This document shows positions 44,903 to 54,431 of a DNA stretch of 64,000 nt, one piece after another. Source of the stretch: Flavobacterium solisilvae (GTDB taxonomy: Bacteria > Bacteroidota > Bacteroidia > Flavobacteriales > Flavobacteriaceae); NCBI RefSeq assembly GCF_012911605.1, contig NZ_JAAMPT010000204.1, positions 102,667 through 166,666 on the forward strand, written 5' to 3'. How positions within the stretch are numbered: position 1 is the first letter of the stretch; each line of letters opens with the position of its first letter. The position numbers were made by a program, and so were the translations under genes. Below the pieces are notes generated by a model, which saw only the letters and a program-made list of their open reading frames with translations, was not told the origin of the DNA and searched no databases.

Positions 44903-46695
44903 ATGAACATTTTAAAAAATGCACACACTTTTCATATTCCTGTAATGGGATTAGCTTATACAATCGACAGTCCAATTCGGGTTGCTCATTATGGAATATC
45001 TTCTGTAATTTCTATTACTGATGACGAACTAATTGAAAAAATGAGAGCTTTTTACAGCAAAAAATTCAGTTTGCCTTATCAGGAAATTACCCAAAAATGC
45101 TATGATTATCGTGCCGAACGAATAAAACATTATCTGAATTTGGTTGATACCATTGTTAAAGATAAAGTGGAACATTTCAAACACGAATTAGCCCAAAACA
45201 AAACAACTTTAGATTACTATATTTCGTTGCTTCCTAATAAATCGGAACTAAAAAATCGTCTGCAAAAATTTATCGATGAAGGTTTACAGATGACAGAAAA
45301 TGTAAAAAAATATGTAGCCGAACATCTTTTACCTGGCGATATTGATGTTAACATTATGACCAAAGTTGACAAAGATAATTTTGACAAAAACAAACAACTT
45401 CCAGTAGAGTTTAACGATGCTCATGCTTCATTACGTGGTTTTGCCAACAGCAACCTGAATTCTTCCGTAGTTCTTTCTGCCGGTATGAACCCAAGATTGT
45501 ACAGCTATTTTGAGCAATTTTCGACTTTTATCCGAATAAAAATGGTCAGTTAAAAAAGAAGATTATCCTGAAAGTGAGTGATTTTCGTTCTGCGATGATA
45601 CAAGGTAATTTTTTGGCAAAAAAAGGACTTTGGGTTTCCGAATATCGTATAGAATCTGGATTAAATTGTGGCGGACATGCTTTTGCTACCGATGGTTTTT
45701 TATTAGGTCCAATTTTAGAAGAATTTAAAACCAAAAAAGAGCAACTCATCCAATCGGCACACGAACTGATGATAAAAGCATTAGAAATTAAAAATTTACC
45801 TATTCCGTTGCAACCATTAGAATTAAAAATCACCGCACAAGGTGGCGTTGGAACAGCCGAAGAACACGAATTTTTATTAGATTATTATAAACTGGACAGT
45901 ATCGGTTGGGGTTCACCTTTTTTATTGGTTCCCGAAGCGACTTCCGTTGATGATGAAACTCGAAATTTATTGGCAAATGCTAAAGAAGACGATTTTTATT
46001 TGAGCAATATTTCGCCGCTTGGCGTTCCTTTCAACACTGTTAAAGGAATGAGTAACGATTTTTGGAAACAAAAACGGATTGACGACAATAAAGCCGGAAG
46101 TTCTTGTCCGAAAAAGTTTTTGGCATTAAGCAAAGAATATGATACTCAAGGAATGTGTACGGCTTCCAAAAAATATCAAGATGTCAAATTAGCAGAATTG
46201 GAACAACAGAAAAACGATTTTTCAAATGAAGTTTTTGAACAACAAAAAAGCAAAATATTTGAAAAATCGTGTCTTTGTGTTGGTTTAGCTAATTCGTCTT
46301 ATCTTGAAAACAAAATGGAAATTAAAGGTCAGCAACAAGGCGTAGTGGTTTGTCCCGGACCAAATTTGGCTTATTTTGATAAAGTTGTTTCCTTGGCAGA
46401 AATGGTGAAACATATTTATGGAAATGTCACTGTTATTACAGATGTTAATCGTCCGAATATGTTTGTAAAAGAATTAGGAATGTATGTTGATCATTTGAAG
46501 AATGATATTCTTAGCTTTTCTGGTGAAACTTCTACTGCAAAAATAAAAAAATGGAAATCGTTTCAAGATAATCTTCTTCAAGGTATAGAATACTATGAAA
46601 GCCTATTCCGTTCAACCTTGATTTTTAAAAATACGCTCCAAATAATCAATCAATTACATTTTTATAAAGAAGAAGTCAAGCAAATTGAATTTTAG
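44903..46695 (+). pseudogene. Large conserved protein of NO/anaerobic cluster, interrupted by one frameshift; function unknown
   Basis: Frames 44903-45553 and 45574-46695 join into one protein of about 597 residues if one T is added to the T4 run at 45526-45529. The restored text reads STFYPNKNGQLKKKIILK and flows into VSDFRSAM. Features visible are a helical insert (about residues 60-140) and TIM-barrel-like strands with GLNCGGHAFATDG, ITAQGGVGTAEEHEF and DSIGWGSPFLLVPE. These recall flavin- or phosphate-binding barrels such as nitronate monooxygenase or glutamate synthase. Scattered cysteines (SSCP, GMCT, SCLC) could hold an Fe-S cluster. It follows the NorB-like gene and has its own Fnr-type site, so it is part of the NO/anaerobic response. 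Real decay or homopolymer error are both possible. Confidence 0.7.
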
Positions 46696-46728
46696 TTTAA
46701 AAATGTAAATCCTAAACATATATTAATA

Positions 46729-47967
46729 ATGAATAATTGGAAAAAATTAACTTCAGAAGAACGAATAACAAGAATACAAAAAGCACTAAAAGAGAATGTT
46801 AACTTCATGAAAGACATTTCATTAGGCTATCCTGCTTCAAAATTAGATAGTAAAGTTTTTAACGATGATGCTCCTTTTTTAAAAGACGCACCAGTATTAA
46901 TGACTTATCTTTCTAATCCAAACCATATTGGCTGTCATACCACAGGAACTTCGGAAGTTGCATTTAAAGGAACACAAGAAATCGAAAAAGAAGTATTAGA
47001 AATACTGGCAGTTGATATTTTTAATGCAACCGAAAATCAGTTTGACGGTTATATTGCTACAGGCGGAACCGAAGCGAACATTCAGGCTTTGTGGGTTTAC
47101 AGAAATTTTTTCATAAACACATACAATGCAAAATTATCTGAAATTATGATTATCGCTTCAGACGACACTCATTATTCTATTGCAAAAGGAGCAAATTTAT
47201 TATCTATTGAGTGGATGAAAGTTCCTGTGGATTTTGAAAACCGAACGATTCTCGAAAACGAATTTGAAACATTACTCCAAAAAGCTATTACTGAAAACAA
47301 AAAATATTTTATTGTAGTGGCAAATATGGGTACGACCATGTTTGGTTCAGTCGATAATCCTGATAGTTATACAAATTTTTTAGACAAATATAATTTAGCA
47401 TACAAACTCCATATTGATGCGGCTTATGGTGGCTTTGTTTATCCATTTATTGCACCAAAAAGTAACTTAGATTTTAAAAATAAAAATGTTTCTTCTATTA
47501 CTATTGATGCTCATAAAATGCTGCAAGCACCTTACGGATCCGGAATATTTTTATGCAGAAAAAATCTAATTGAAAATGTATTGACCAAAGAAGCAGAATA
47601 TGTGGAAGGAATGGATTTAACTTTATGTGGAAGCCGATCAGGAGCTAATGCGGTTGCTACTTGGATGATACTTACAACTTATGGCGAAAATGGATGGTTT
47701 GAAAAAGTAAAAATTCTTCAAATGAGAACGGACTGGATTTGCAAGCAATTGGATTCGCTTTCTATTGAATATTTCAGAGAACCTTTTATGAATATTGTAA
47801 CCATAAAAGCCAAGTATATTCCAAACAACATTGCAGATAAATATGATTTAGTACCTCAAAAGCATAATACCGATAACGAATGGTATAAGATTGTTTTGAT
47901 GGAACATGTAGAAGTTGACAGCTTAAATCATTTAATAGACGATTTAAAGAAAAATTGTGTCATCTAA
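46729..47967 (+). CDS. PLP-dependent group II amino-acid decarboxylase
   Basis: This 412-residue cytosolic enzyme of the aspartate-aminotransferase fold has the PLP lysine in ITIDAHKMLQAPYG, the pyridine-nitrogen Asp in HIDAAYGG, and a ring-stacking segment THYSIAKGA. This matches histidine/tyrosine/aspartate-type decarboxylases. The substrate cannot be set from sequence alone; such enzymes make amines or beta-alanine and consume protons. It follows the unknown protein by 33 bp on the plus strand. Its last 8 bases overlap the 3' end of the convergent nrdG gene. Confidence 0.82.
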   Translation: MNNWKKLTSEERITRIQKALKENVNFMKDISLGYPASKLDSKVFNDDAPFLKDAPVLMTYLSNPNHIGCHTTGTSEVAFKGTQEIEKEVLEILAVDIFNATENQFDGYIATGGTEANIQALWVYRNFFINTYNAKLSEIMIIASDDTHYSIAKGANLLSIEWMKVPVDFENRTILENEFETLLQKAITENKKYFIVVANMGTTMFGSVDNPDSYTNFLDKYNLAYKLHIDAAYGGFVYPFIAPKSNLDFKNKNVSSITIDAHKMLQAPYGSGIFLCRKNLIENVLTKEAEYVEGMDLTLCGSRSGANAVATWMILTTYGENGWFEKVKILQMRTDWICKQLDSLSIEYFREPFMNIVTIKAKYIPNNIADKYDLVPQKHNTDNEWYKIVLMEHVEVDSLNHLIDDLKKNCVI

Positions 47968-48634
47968 GATGAACTTTTATCTTCTTTGTATTCAGAATTA
48001 TTGGATTAAGATTTTTTAAAGAATGACACAGATTTCCTATGGTTTCTGTATCATTCCTAAAATGTTGTATGTAAAAATTGCCTTGGTAATTATGGCTTTC
48101 CAATACAGAAATCATTGTTTGTATATCTACTTCATTAAGTAAACTTGAGTGATACGTAGTTCTTACTTCAAATGATATGTTCGAAACCATAAGCAATTTT
48201 AGACAAGAAATAAACTCATCGTAGAACACTTTTTTCGTTATTTCCCGAGCTTTTGCTATTGGACTTTTAAAATCAATAGCTACATAATCTAGCAGATTTT
48301 GTTCCAAAAGTTCCAATAAAACTTTTGGGCTGGAACCATTGGTATCTACTTTTACCAAAAATCCCATTTCTTTCACCGTTCGGATTTGCTCTACAATGTT
48401 CTTATGAATTAAACATTCGCCACCGCTAAAAACAACGGCATCAAGTAATCCTTTTCGGGTTTCGAGAAAAGAAATCATTTCGGGAAAAGAAAGTTTTCCT
48501 TTCCCAAAAACAATTTCAGGATTGTAGCAATACAAACACCGCATATTACAACCCGAATACCAAAGAATACAAGCACTTTTATCTGGATAATCTAGTAATG
48601 TAAACGGTGTTATATTGCTGACAGGTTTAGCCAT
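47960..48634 (-). CDS. nrdG: Anaerobic ribonucleotide reductase activase (radical SAM)
   Basis: This 224-residue protein carries the radical SAM cluster motif Cys29-x3-Cys33-x2-Cys36 (GCNMRCLYC) and the AdoMet motif VFSGGE. It generates the glycyl radical on NrdD under anaerobic conditions. It lies 12 bp downstream of the small glycyl-radical ORF, in the order nrdD, radical ORF, nrdG. A ric gene precedes nrdD, and the whole group probably answers to the palindrome at 51745-51758. Confidence 0.92.
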   Translation of the reverse strand: MAKPVSNITPFTLLDYPDKSACILWYSGCNMRCLYCYNPEIVFGKGKLSFPEMISFLETRKGLLDAVVFSGGECLIHKNIVEQIRTVKEMGFLVKVDTNGSSPKVLLELLEQNLLDYVAIDFKSPIAKAREITKKVFYDEFISCLKLLMVSNISFEVRTTYHSSLLNEVDIQTMISVLESHNYQGNFYIQHFRNDTETIGNLCHSLKNLNPIILNTKKIKVHLR

Positions 48635-48646
48635 TTTAAACAGTTT

Positions 48647-48805
48647 CTAACATTCTTTGAAATGAATTCGTTGTTTATGTTCACCTTTTTTTCCGATGTT
48701 AAAACTTTCTACAGGACGATGATATCCCATAACTCGGGTATAAACCAAGCATTTGGTTCTTGATTGCTGATGCTGTTCTAGCAATTCGTTAGTTTTTGTT
48801 TTCAT
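48647..48805 (-). CDS. Separate 52-aa glycyl-radical domain of class III ribonucleotide reductase
   Basis: This short frame encodes 52 residues and contains CLVYTRVMGYHRPVESFN followed by GKKGEHKQR. This is the C-terminal glycyl-radical signature R-V-x-G-Y-x-R-P-V...FN-x-GK that normally ends NrdD itself. The long NrdD in front stops just after its zinc motif and lacks this segment. The start at 48805 overlaps nrdD by 17 bp; an ATG at 48814 in the same frame is an alternative, and an in-frame TAA lies just upstream. The radical would sit on Gly27. It probably docks on NrdD as a separate subunit, much as YfiD restores pyruvate formate-lyase. The gene is below usual length cut-offs and easily missed. 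Confidence 0.82.
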   Translation of the reverse strand: MKTKTNELLEQHQQSRTKCLVYTRVMGYHRPVESFNIGKKGEHKQRIHFKEC

Positions 48806-50903
48806 AAGTGTCATTATTTAATTGTTCCAATAAATTTTCATCACATTTTGGACAGAATTCATATTCGCCGTTCAAATAACCATGAACAGGACAAACGCTA
48901 AAAACTGGCGTTACCGTGATGTATGGCAGTTTAAATTTTGACAAAACAGTTTTTACAAAGTTTTTACAAGCTTCAGAAGTACTTATTCTTTCGTTCATGT
49001 ACAAATGCAAAACCGTTCCGCCAGTATATTGGCATTGCAAATTGTCCTGCATCAATAACGCTTCAAACGGATCTTGGGTGAAATCTACTGGAATTTGCGA
49101 ACTGTTGGTATAGTAAACATTTTCCTCCATTCCTGCCTGAAGAATATTTGGATAACGCTTTTTGTCTTCTTTGGCAAAACGATAGGTTGTTCCTTCTGCT
49201 GGTGTAGCTTCGAGGTTGTAGAGATTTCCTGTTTCTTCTTGGAATTCTTTCATTCGGTTACGAATATGTTTCAAAATTTCCATAGAAAATTCATGTCCAA
49301 AAGTAGTCGTAATATCTTCTTTGTCTTCGGTGAAATTACGTACCATTTCGTTCATTCCGTTTACACCAATGGTCGAAAAATGGTTTCTGAAATGTGGTAA
49401 ATAACGTTTGGTATAGGGATATAAACCTCGATCATACATTTCCTGAATAAATTTTCGTTTTTTCTCCAAAGTAGATTTAGACAATTCCATTAAATAATCC
49501 AATCGGCGGAAAAGTTCTTCTTTATTTCCTTCATATAAATAACCCAAACGAGCCATATTTATGGTAACTACGCCAATGCTTCCCGTCATTTCTGCACTAC
49601 CAAAAAGTCCGTTGCCACGTTTCAATAATTCTCTCAAATCCAGTTGCAAACGACAACACATACTGCGAACCGCATTTGGTTTATAGGCATTTGGATTTTC
49701 AACTTTGTTTCCGTTTTCATCTAAAATATATTGACTTCCGATAAAATTTTGGAAATATGACGAACCAATTTTGGCTGTATTTTCAAAAAGTAATTCGGTA
49801 TTTTCGCCATTCCAATCAAAATCTTCGGTGATGTTTACCGTAGGAATTGGGAACGTAAATGGTTGTCCGTTGGCATCGCCTTCGGTCATTACAGTATAAT
49901 ACGCTTTGTTTATCAGGTTCATTTCTGGCTGAAAATGTTCATATCGCATTTCCGTCAACGAAGTAACACCTCGTTCTTTGGCTCGGATAAAAACACTTTC
50001 ATTAGTTATTTTTTCAAATAAATGATGGTCGTTTTTTGTTGGAATTTGTTCTTTCAAATCGGCTGGAACAACCCAATCCAACGTAATATTCGTAAATGGA
50101 GATTGTCCCCATCGTGCCGGAACATTGAGATTATAAACAAAACTGCGAACGGCTTTCAAAACTTCATCAAATGAAAGATTGTCCTTGAAAACATAAGGTG
50201 CCAAATAGGTGTCAAAAGAGCTGAATGCCTGTGCTCCAGCCCATTCGCTTTGCAAAATCCCTAAGAAATTTGCCATTTGTCCTAAAGCTTCTCTAAAATG
50301 TGACGGAGCTTTACTTTCCACACGACCACGAACACCATTAAAACCATCATTCAACAGAACACGCAAACTCCATCCGGCACAATATCCCGTAAGGCAATCC
50401 AAATCGTGAATGTGCACATCGCCGTTTCGGTGCGCATAACCTTCTTCTTTAGAATATACTTTATCCAACCAATAATTGGCGATGATTTTTCCAGCGACAT
50501 TGTTTACCAAACCTGCGTTAGAATAGGAAGTATTTGCATTAGCATTAATTCGCCAATCGGTTTGTGAAATATATTCTTCAATGGTTTGCGTACTGTCAAC
50601 ATAAGTCGTATCATCATTCAGTCCTTGGATGTGTTCGCGCTGTAATTTTCGTGTATGACGATACAACATGAACGAACGCATTACTGTGAAATATTCGTTT
50701 TCAAAGAGCGTTTTCTCTATAATATCCTGAATTTCTTCAACAGCCCAAGTTTCTTTTTTGTCAATGGCTTCGATGACATTCTCAAAAACACGTTCATCAA
50801 ACGGAACGGTTACACTATCAAAACTCCTGACAATTGCATCTTTTATTTTAAAGGTTTCAAAAGGTTTATAATCGCCGTTTCTCTTGATAACATATTTTTC
50901 CAT
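48789..50903 (-). CDS. nrdD: Anaerobic ribonucleoside-triphosphate reductase large subunit, lacking the glycyl-radical tail
   Basis: This 704-residue protein has an N-terminal ATP-cone (about residues 3-95, MEKYVIKRNGDYKPFE) for allosteric control, the ten-stranded barrel of class III enzymes, and a C-terminal zinc site with CPVHGY and CPKC near residues 672-688. It reduces ribonucleotides to deoxyribonucleotides without oxygen. The glycyl-radical motif expected after the zinc site is absent; it is encoded in the overlapping 48647-48805 frame. The gene lies 26 bp downstream of ric. Confidence 0.93.
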   Translation of the reverse strand: MEKYVIKRNGDYKPFETFKIKDAIVRSFDSVTVPFDERVFENVIEAIDKKETWAVEEIQDIIEKTLFENEYFTVMRSFMLYRHTRKLQREHIQGLNDDTTYVDSTQTIEEYISQTDWRINANANTSYSNAGLVNNVAGKIIANYWLDKVYSKEEGYAHRNGDVHIHDLDCLTGYCAGWSLRVLLNDGFNGVRGRVESKAPSHFREALGQMANFLGILQSEWAGAQAFSSFDTYLAPYVFKDNLSFDEVLKAVRSFVYNLNVPARWGQSPFTNITLDWVVPADLKEQIPTKNDHHLFEKITNESVFIRAKERGVTSLTEMRYEHFQPEMNLINKAYYTVMTEGDANGQPFTFPIPTVNITEDFDWNGENTELLFENTAKIGSSYFQNFIGSQYILDENGNKVENPNAYKPNAVRSMCCRLQLDLRELLKRGNGLFGSAEMTGSIGVVTINMARLGYLYEGNKEELFRRLDYLMELSKSTLEKKRKFIQEMYDRGLYPYTKRYLPHFRNHFSTIGVNGMNEMVRNFTEDKEDITTTFGHEFSMEILKHIRNRMKEFQEETGNLYNLEATPAEGTTYRFAKEDKKRYPNILQAGMEENVYYTNSSQIPVDFTQDPFEALLMQDNLQCQYTGGTVLHLYMNERISTSEACKNFVKTVLSKFKLPYITVTPVFSVCPVHGYLNGEYEFCPKCDENLLEQLNNDTYENKN

Positions 50904-50929
50904 AATGAGCGCATTTTTGATTTTTTGTA

Positions 50930-51670
50930 TTAGTTAATTGGTTCTATGATATTGAATTTTGTTTCCATTTCTTTGGCTTTTGGAAATACAATATTGTTTT
51001 CTAAATGAATGTGTTTGTGTAAATCTTGTTCAAACTCTTTTAGCATGGCAAAAGTTACTTTGTAGGTTTCACAAGCATCGGCTGGCGGATTATAATCATT
51101 TGTAAGCTTCGCAATAATTCTAAAACGTTCGCCTTCATTATCGTGTTCATCCATCATCATCGCGATAGGATTACTCACGGTTCCAAAATGAGCTTGTTCG
51201 ATAGAATTATTTTCTCTCAAAGCATTGTACATTTTTTTGACAAATGGAAATAAAATCAGCTCTTCTTTTTTCATGTGTTGCGCCAATTCGCCTGCTGAGA
51301 TTTTAAAATGAAGCGCAATTTCAAACAACTCTGGATGTCTTTGTCCGTGAACTTTGCAAAGCTTATCAAGGTAAAACAACAAAGCAGTCGATTTTTCTTC
51401 TACATAACGATGATGTGTCTTTTCGATATAATCAATAAGCAAATCAATTGGCCACGATTTAAAATCAATTTCTTGCCCGGTTTGAGTATTTAAAACTTGC
51501 AATACTTCTTTTTTTACTTCTTCGGGATCAATACCTTTTTTTTCACAAGCTTGTTCTATCGTTCTATTGCCTTTGCAGCAAAAATCAATACCATATTTAG
51601 AAAAAACGGCTGCTGTTCTAAAATCTTCGGCTACAAATTCGCCTACTGTTGGATGTTCTAATGTATTCAT
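50930..51670 (-). CDS. ric: Iron-sulfur cluster repair di-iron protein (Ric/ScdA/YtfE)
   Basis: This 246-residue protein has the ScdA N-terminal domain with the double cysteine YGIDFCCKGNRT (residues about 30-41). A hemerythrin-like four-helix domain follows, with metal-binding His and Glu residues spread from EKTHHRYVE to HIHLENNIVFP. It repairs Fe-S centres damaged by nitric oxide or peroxide, which fits its place between nor and nos genes. It is the first gene of the nrdD/nrdG unit, with an Fnr-type palindrome 74 bp upstream. Confidence 0.92.
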   Translation of the reverse strand: MNTLEHPTVGEFVAEDFRTAAVFSKYGIDFCCKGNRTIEQACEKKGIDPEEVKKEVLQVLNTQTGQEIDFKSWPIDLLIDYIEKTHHRYVEEKSTALLFYLDKLCKVHGQRHPELFEIALHFKISAGELAQHMKKEELILFPFVKKMYNALRENNSIEQAHFGTVSNPIAMMMDEHDNEGERFRIIAKLTNDYNPPADACETYKVTFAMLKEFEQDLHKHIHLENNIVFPKAKEMETKFNIIEPIN

Positions 51671-51744
51671 AATGAAATGTTTTTAATGAGATTTTCAAGT
51701 ACTAAAGTTGTTTCAATATTACGCCATAAAACCAATAGCATTCT

Positions 51745-51758
51745 ATGACTAAAATCAT
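51745..51758. promoter_or_regulatory. Fnr/NNR-type palindrome, site 5
   Basis: ATGACTAAAATCAT fits ATGA-N6-TCAT in the divergent region between ric (74 bp away) and nadA (99 bp away). It most likely serves the ric-nrdD-nrdG unit. Confidence 0.65.
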
Positions 51759-51857
51759 ATTAAATGGAAAATTTCAGTAGTTACTTTGTTCTTTTATTGA
51801 ACAGATTGAAATGTTGTGAATTGAAAATCTGTGTAATTCGTGGTAAAAAAATATCTA

Positions 51858-52787
51858 ATGGAAAATCTGAAACAAAAGATACTTGCTTTAAAAAAAGAAA
51901 AAAATGCTGTGATTTTGGCTCATTATTATCAGCAACCCGAAATTCAGGAAATTGCCGATTATGTAGGTGACAGTCTAGGTTTATCACAAGAAGCCGAAAA
52001 AGTGAATTCTGATATTATCTTGTTTGCTGGAGTTCATTTTATGGCAGAAACAGCGAAAGTTTTAAATCCAAAAAAGAAAGTTTTATTGCCCGATTTGAAT
52101 GCTGGTTGTTCTCTAGCAGAATCATGTCCGCCGGATATCTTCAAGAAATTCATCGAAGCGCATCCTAATCATATTGTAATTACGTATGTCAACTGTTCGG
52201 CAGAAATAAAGGCATTAAGTCACTTGGTTTGTACTTCGTCTAATGCTGAAAAAATTGTGAATTCTGTTCCCGAAAATATTCCGATAATTTTTGCTCCCGA
52301 TAAAAACTTAGGCAATTACATTAACCGAAAAACCGGTAGAAAAATGATCTTGTGGGACGGAAGTTGTGTTGTTCATGAAGCTTTCTCTTTGGATAAATTA
52401 ATTGAACTTCACAAAGAACATCCCGATGCTGATATTGTTGCGCATCCCGAATCGGAAACACATATTTTGGAAACAGCAACCTATATTGGTTCAACTGCCG
52501 GAATGATTGATTATGTAAAACAAAGTCCAAAAAACAAGTTTATCATCGCCACCGAAGCTGGAATTTTATACAAAATGCAGGAAGAAGTTCCCGATAAAAT
52601 ATTAATTCCTGCGCCATCATTTGAAAACAATACTTGTGCTTGCAGCGAATGTGGTTATATGAAACTAAATACACTTCAAAAAGTATATGATTGTTTAGCA
52701 AATGAAACTCCCGAAGTTATGGTACCAAAACAAATTGCAAAAAAAGCATTGACACCGATTAAACGAATGTTGGAATTATCAAAATAA
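51858..52787 (+). CDS. nadA: Quinolinate synthase
   Basis: I start at ATG 51858 (MENLKQKI..., 309 residues) in place of the upstream GTG at 51840. The protein shows the three repeated domains of NadA with family words LAHYYQQPEIQEIADYVGDS, MAETAKVLNP and CSECGYMKLNTL. Conserved cysteines bind the catalytic [4Fe-4S] cluster. It condenses iminoaspartate with dihydroxyacetone phosphate to quinolinate for NAD synthesis. It overlaps nadB by one base (TAATG). Confidence 0.95.
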   Translation: MENLKQKILALKKEKNAVILAHYYQQPEIQEIADYVGDSLGLSQEAEKVNSDIILFAGVHFMAETAKVLNPKKKVLLPDLNAGCSLAESCPPDIFKKFIEAHPNHIVITYVNCSAEIKALSHLVCTSSNAEKIVNSVPENIPIIFAPDKNLGNYINRKTGRKMILWDGSCVVHEAFSLDKLIELHKEHPDADIVAHPESETHILETATYIGSTAGMIDYVKQSPKNKFIIATEAGILYKMQEEVPDKILIPAPSFENNTCACSECGYMKLNTLQKVYDCLANETPEVMVPKQIAKKALTPIKRMLELSK

Positions 52788-54334
52788 TGAAAATAGAAAC
52801 CGATTATCTTATATTAGGTTCAGGTATTGCCGGACTTACCGTTGCCATCAAACTGGCAGAACAATTTCCCGATCGAAAAATACTGATTGTAACCAAGTCC
52901 AATGCGGATGAATCGAATACTAAATATGCACAAGGCGGAATTGCCGTAGTGATTGATGGCATTGATGATGATTTTGAAAAACACATTAACGACACTTTAA
53001 TTTGTGGCGATGGATTATGCAATCGTGAAGTTGTAGAAATGGTCGTGAAAAAAGGACCAAAACGATTGAAAGAACTTATCGATTGGGGAACAAATTTTGA
53101 TCTTACTGCCGAAGGAAATCTGGATTTAGCCAAAGAAGGCGGACATTCCAATCATCGTGTTGTGCATCACAAAGACCAAACTGGACGAGAAATTGAAAGA
53201 GCAATTTTGACGAAAACACATCAAAAAAGGAACATTGAAATCCTCGATTTTCATTTTGCCATCGATTTAATTACCAAATCCAATAGTTGTTTTGGTGCAT
53301 TTGTTTTAGATGAAAAAAACGACACTATAATTCCAGTTTATTCTCGTTTCACAATTTTAGCAACCGGTGGAATTGGTCAGGTTTATAAACAAACAACCAA
53401 TCCGTTAATTGCTACAGGTGACGGAATTGCTATGGCTATTCGAGCAAATGCTACCATTAAAGAAATGGAATTTATTCAGTTTCATCCAACGGCTTTATAT
53501 ATGCCAAAATCAACGTCAACATTCCTGATTTCGGAAGCGGTAAGAGGTTTTGGCGCTTATTTGAAAACCAAAAAAGGTCGCCGATTTCTATTTGACTATG
53601 ATGTTAGAGGCGAATTGGCTTCCCGAGATATTGTGTCGAGAAGCATTGAAACCGAACTGAAAAATTCTAAAAGCAAATGTGTTTATCTCGATTGCACACA
53701 TTTGGATATTTTAGCATTTAAAAATCATTTTCCAACGATTTATCAGAATTGTTTATTATCAGGAATTGATGTTACAAAAGATTGGATTCCGGTAATTCCA
53801 ACGCAACATTATTTATGTGGCGGAATTTTGGTGGATAAAAACGGGCAAACTTCTATTGAAAATTTATTTGCCTGCGGCGAATGTTCCCAAACTGGATTAC
53901 ACGGTGCTAATCGATTGGCATCGAATTCGTTATTGGAAGCATTGGTTTATGCCAATCAGATTTTTGAATTTCTGAAAAGTAATGACAAAAAAGATTCATT
54001 CGTAAAAACTATAATTTCTGATTGTTTCATCTCAAATAACAAATCTTTAGACAAAAAAATCATTCATAAATTCAAAGAAGATTTGCAAAATAGTATGCAG
54101 CGAAATGTTGGAATTGTTAGAAATGATACCGATTTGAAAAAAACGTTAGAACAATTACTTCTTTGGAAAAAAAAATGTTTAGAAATGGAATACAAATATA
54201 AAGTGTCGAAAGAGTTTTTGGAACTAAAAAACATGCTTACGGTAAGTATTCCGATTGTTGCCTTTTCATTAAAAAGAAACGAAAATAAAGGAAGTTTTTT
54301 CAAAGAAGGAAAAACTATAAACCTCCAATTCTAA
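52787..54334 (+). CDS. nadB: L-aspartate oxidase
   Basis: This 515-residue flavoprotein has the FAD-binding GSGIAGL at residues about 12-18, the family motif TKYAQGGIAVV, the active-site region HHKDQTGREIERA, and GLHGANRLASNSLLEALV near residues 365-382. It oxidises aspartate to iminoaspartate for NadA and can use fumarate as acceptor without oxygen, which suits an organism with anaerobic respiration. It forms a two-gene operon with nadA. Confidence 0.95.
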   Translation: MKIETDYLILGSGIAGLTVAIKLAEQFPDRKILIVTKSNADESNTKYAQGGIAVVIDGIDDDFEKHINDTLICGDGLCNREVVEMVVKKGPKRLKELIDWGTNFDLTAEGNLDLAKEGGHSNHRVVHHKDQTGREIERAILTKTHQKRNIEILDFHFAIDLITKSNSCFGAFVLDEKNDTIIPVYSRFTILATGGIGQVYKQTTNPLIATGDGIAMAIRANATIKEMEFIQFHPTALYMPKSTSTFLISEAVRGFGAYLKTKKGRRFLFDYDVRGELASRDIVSRSIETELKNSKSKCVYLDCTHLDILAFKNHFPTIYQNCLLSGIDVTKDWIPVIPTQHYLCGGILVDKNGQTSIENLFACGECSQTGLHGANRLASNSLLEALVYANQIFEFLKSNDKKDSFVKTIISDCFISNNKSLDKKIIHKFKEDLQNSMQRNVGIVRNDTDLKKTLEQLLLWKKKCLEMEYKYKVSKEFLELKNMLTVSIPIVAFSLKRNENKGSFFKEGKTINLQF

Positions 54335-54378
54335 TTAAGTTCTGAATAAAACGGAGACTTTGCTAAAAATACTATTTT

Positions 54379-54403
54379 AAGATTGTAATTAATCTTACAT
54401 TTG
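54379..54403 (+). promoter_or_regulatory. Promoter box with adjoining inverted repeat
   Basis: The -7 box TACATTTG (54396-54403) is preceded by the dyad AAGATT-N6-AATCTT (54379-54396), which overlaps it by one base. The next start codon is 28 bp downstream. Confidence 0.45.
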
Positions 54404-54431
54404 CTGACTTAAAAAAATTCAGATATAAATT

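Noticed and set aside
48789..48805. Programmed frameshift joining nrdD and the radical ORF
   Set aside because: No slippery heptamer is seen at the overlap and the small frame has its own ATG codons and an upstream stop, so separate translation is simpler.
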